Source: Nitrospira sp. (lineage in GTDB: Bacteria > Nitrospirota > Nitrospiria > Nitrospirales > UBA8639). Taken from it: 34,037 nucleotides of DNA. The notes beneath the pieces are model-generated. The model did not search any database, had not been told where the DNA came from, and worked only from the letters and a program-made list of their open reading frames with translations. Positions 32,395-34,037 of this stretch are shown piece by piece; positions within the stretch are counted from its first letter, which is position 1; each line of letters begins with the position of its first letter. The DNA lies in contig JAGQKG010000014.1 of NCBI GenBank assembly GCA_020430245.1, forward strand, positions 1 to 34,037, written 5' to 3'. The translations under genes and the position numbers were made by a program.

Positions 32395-33030
32395 ATGAAA
32401 TCAGGACAGACGCAAATTGCCCGCATCATTGGAGGAATACTCCTGATTAGCCTGCTAGGATGGGCCAATGTGGCCTTGAGCAAGATACAGGGCGAATATG
32501 AACTGATGGAGGAGGAGCCTTCTCAGCATGAAACCGGCAAGGTTATTCTATTTGAATTCGCGGACTTTTACTGCTCACATTGCCATATGTTTGAACGAGT
32601 GGTCGGAACCCAACTGAAAAAGGAATTTGGCGACAAGTTAGAGATCAGAATGATTGGCTTTCCCGTCATACCCGGCAAACTTCCGACGGCTTTTGAAATG
32701 TACAATCAGGCCGTCACCATGGGCAAAGGTCCGGAAATGAAACAACTCCTCTTTCAGTCCATTCATGACAAAGACATTCAAGTATTTGATAAGACCATGC
32801 GCTCCCTCCTTCTGAAAGAAATCGGGCTCGATCCTACAGAATTTGAAAAAGGACTCGCCAGTGGAAAGCCTTTCAAAACATTAGCCAAAGGCCGGACATG
32901 GGGGGAACGAATCAAAGTCACCCATACGCCAACGGTGCTCTTGGATGGGAACATTCGCGTGGCCAACTTAACCGCTGAAAACCTTAAGACGGTGATCGAA
33001 AGCATCCTGAATCAAGACAGCAAATCTTAA
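32395..33030 (+). CDS. DsbA-like periplasmic thiol-disulfide oxidoreductase
   Basis: A 211-residue thioredoxin-fold protein. It has a signal or anchor segment (IIGGILLISLLGWANVALS), then VILFEFADFYCSHCHMFERV with a C-x-x-C active site (CSHC), a helical insertion as in DsbA, and the cis-Pro loop VTHTPTVLLDGN. Oxidising DsbA commonly has CPHC; CSHC keeps the His that lowers the cysteine pKa. I chose the ATG at 32395 because AAAGGA lies about 8 bases upstream; an ATG at 32356 adds 13 residues. Substrates might include the Cys-bearing secreted proteins at 18.9-21.7 kb; that is speculation. Confidence 0.88.
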   Translation: MKSGQTQIARIIGGILLISLLGWANVALSKIQGEYELMEEEPSQHETGKVILFEFADFYCSHCHMFERVVGTQLKKEFGDKLEIRMIGFPVIPGKLPTAFEMYNQAVTMGKGPEMKQLLFQSIHDKDIQVFDKTMRSLLLKEIGLDPTEFEKGLASGKPFKTLAKGRTWGERIKVTHTPTVLLDGNIRVANLTAENLKTVIESILNQDSKS

Positions 33031-33084
33031 TGGACAGGATAAACGAAATTACCTGCTTCGAATTCACAGCAAAGGAAAAACCCT

Positions 33085-33300
33085 ATGGGACGGAAAAAAA
33101 AGGATGACGAGCTTTCCCCGGAAATGGCCACCATACTCGAAGGGATGCAAGAGCTAATGTGCGATGAAGATGGCAAACCACTCTCTCCAGACCATCCCCA
33201 ATATCAAAAACTCACGGGGCTTCTGGAAAACATCGCCACCCGGGCACGGAAGCGAGACCAGCAAGAGCCTTCCACGTTAGGCCACAAAGGAACCGCATAA
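33085..33300 (+). CDS. Small charged protein, unknown function
   Basis: A 71-residue cytoplasmic protein with a basic start (MGRKKKDDE), a central helix (EMATILEGMQELMCDEDGK) and a polar tail. AAAGGAAA lies about 7 bases before the ATG. No family is recognisable. It is 54 bases after the DsbA-like gene on the same strand and may be co-transcribed with it. Confidence 0.62.
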   Translation: MGRKKKDDELSPEMATILEGMQELMCDEDGKPLSPDHPQYQKLTGLLENIATRARKRDQQEPSTLGHKGTA

Positions 33301-33326
33301 GTCCGAATATGGCCTCATAAGCTCCA

Positions 33327-33388
33327 CACCTTTAATCGATTGCTCACACAACTTTCCATGGAAACGGGAAATATAAAAATTAAAGGTG
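33327..33388. repeat. Nested inverted repeats in the gap between two small genes
   Basis: Perfect 10-base outer arms CACCTTTAAT (33327-33336) and ATTAAAGGTG (33379-33388) enclose the palindrome TTTCCATGGAAA (33353-33364), centred within one base of the outer pair. The element could fold as one long hairpin in RNA or be a two-site protein-binding region. It ends 37 bases before the next ATG and is not followed by a T-run. Confidence 0.55.
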
Positions 33389-33425
33389 GGCCCAGAGAAA
33401 TTTCACACGAGAGGGGAAAGATATT

Positions 33426-33755
33426 ATGGGGACAGACCCTGCCAGTCTTCAACGATTAAAAACGTTCATGGAGCTTGTCCGGCGAGCGAAGCAACAGAAT
33501 GCTGAACCGACTTTTGTGAATACCCCAACTGAGCATGGCGATAACATTAACGTGGTCGCCACGATCGAAGGAAAACAGACAACGGCCGGGATATTATTTT
33601 GGGATGTGAGCTTATTACAAAATAACGGATTGGCCGACACCTTGGATGAAGAAGATCTCGCTCTCGGTCTCAACATCACGGACGGATTGGTCGAGGATGC
33701 TGATAAAGTCCTCGCATTCGTCGATACCGAACTGGCGAAATTGGCTTCCACATAA
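33426..33755 (+). CDS. Small acidic protein, unknown function
   Basis: A 109-residue protein without signal or membrane segment. It begins with a basic helix (ASLQRLKTFMELVRRAKQQ), has a predicted beta pair (NINVVATIEGKQTTAGILFW) and an acidic C-terminal half (TLDEEDLALGLN; DGLVEDADKVLAF). GAGGGGAAAG lies about 7 bases before the ATG, a good ribosome binding site. No family is recognisable. Confidence 0.62.
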   Translation: MGTDPASLQRLKTFMELVRRAKQQNAEPTFVNTPTEHGDNINVVATIEGKQTTAGILFWDVSLLQNNGLADTLDEEDLALGLNITDGLVEDADKVLAFVDTELAKLAST

Positions 33756-33879
33756 TTCGCCCTGTATGTAACTTGTCAGCAGCACACTCGCAAACAATCA
33801 TACGACTCTAAGTTTTACTGCCTTCAGTTGCCGGAAAATAAAAAGGAGAGAATACTCCGGTGAGATAGGCGCGTTCGAT

Positions 33880-34023
33880 TCAACCACGAGAAATCTGGTT
33901 GAGATTTCGGACCACACCGGCATGCTGAACGGTGTGGGTCACCGCCTGCGCGCGCGTGGCACTTTCCGTCCATTTCGCATAGATGGGTCTGTTGAAAAAA
34001 GCCGCCAGCGGCGTTCTCGCCAT
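33880..34023 (-). other. Possible small or partial coding frame at window edge
   Basis: A minus-strand frame of 47 codons from ATG (34021-34023) to TGA (33880-33882); it stays open beyond the ATG to the window edge, so it could be the 3' end of a gene outside. The peptide begins MARTPLAAFFN and ends VRNLNQISRG. A plus-strand frame is also open here to the edge. The first ten codons derive from the repeat-like sequence at 33989-34037, which argues against a real gene. Confidence 0.2.
33881..33937. repeat. Two tandem inverted repeats
   Basis: CAACCA-N9-TGGTTG (33881-33901) is followed closely by CCACACCG-N10-CGGTGTGG (33912-33937), the second with a GCATGC palindrome in its loop. The local base composition is richer in G and C than its surroundings. 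Together with the following element this suggests the edge of a repeat or mobile element. Confidence 0.45.
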
Positions 34024-34037
34024 TTTTCCGTGCTCAC
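33989..34037. repeat. Possible copy of a dispersed intergenic repeat
   Basis: The stretch CTGTTGAAAAAAGCCGCC, the small inverted repeat GCCGC-CA-GCGGC (34001-34012) and a T-rich end resemble a repeat that, from memory, recurs between genes in Nitrospira-type genomes. Only one copy lies in this window, so repetition cannot be shown here. Confidence 0.35.

Noticed and set aside
1..34037. tRNA, rRNA, riboswitch and CRISPR signals
   Set aside because: I saw no TPsiC-arm-like sequences in a plausible cloverleaf, no conserved rRNA segments, no known riboswitch core and no regularly spaced repeats.

Overview
The window reads as bacterial chromosome of about 50% GC. It is densely coded and has no rRNA, tRNA, CRISPR array, prophage or intact insertion sequence that I can see. 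The gene content suggests a member of the Nitrospirota, most likely a Nitrospira-type nitrite oxidiser. The pointers are a periplasmic copper nitrite reductase (NirK) beside a Crp/Fnr regulator, a DhnA-type class I aldolase with a separate fructose-1,6-bisphosphatase, a Kdo-containing (Gram-negative) envelope, and many small secreted proteins without recognisable families. The taxonomic assignment is an inference from gene content; no marker gene in the window proves it.

Layout. 1-9.7 kb: the 3' part of treY (trehalose from glycogen), two small membrane proteins, a zinc-type CDF exporter, a PAP2 phosphatase, tatD, a YacP-type NYN nuclease, an AMIN-amidase, truA and glutamate dehydrogenase. 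9.7-18.8 kb: a long minus-strand block that in transcription order runs kdsC, manC, pmm/pgm, fbp, yacL-like PIN-TRAM, ispD, ispF, cysE, fba. It combines sugar-nucleotide supply, gluconeogenesis, the MEP isoprenoid pathway and cysteine synthesis. 18.9-22.5 kb: a looser stretch of envelope genes (FN3-like lipoprotein, small lipoprotein, YdcF/ElyC-type protein, Cys-containing secreted protein, Pal/OmpA lipoprotein) with the longest non-coding gaps. 22.6-27.4 kb: a tight four-gene operon for a GldA/GldF/GldG-like ABC system plus a DUF4340 protein. 27.5-31.8 kb: small lipoprotein, transketolase, Crp/Fnr regulator, nirK. 31.8-34.0 kb: cupin, DsbA-like thiol oxidoreductase, two small orphan proteins and a repeat-rich end.

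How it fits together. Fbp, the class I aldolase and transketolase supply hexose and pentose phosphates from triose phosphates, as an autotroph needs. Pmm and ManC turn hexose phosphate into GDP-mannose for surface polysaccharide, KdsC serves Kdo/LPS synthesis, and TreY draws on glycogen. The most coherent regulatory signal is upstream of nirK: a perfect AATGAT-N4-ATCATT palindrome centred about 40.5 bp before the predicted transcription start. This is the class II layout of Fnr-family activators, and the gene just upstream encodes an Fnr-type regulator that keeps the E-x-x-S-R recognition motif but lacks the Fe-S cysteine cluster of true FNR.

I found no clearly new multi-gene system. The items most worth a second look are the Fnr-like/nirK pair, the Gld-like ABC operon, the orphan secreted proteins at 18.9-22.5 kb, and structured intergenic DNA at 18.03-18.11, 33.33-33.39 and 33.88-34.04 kb.
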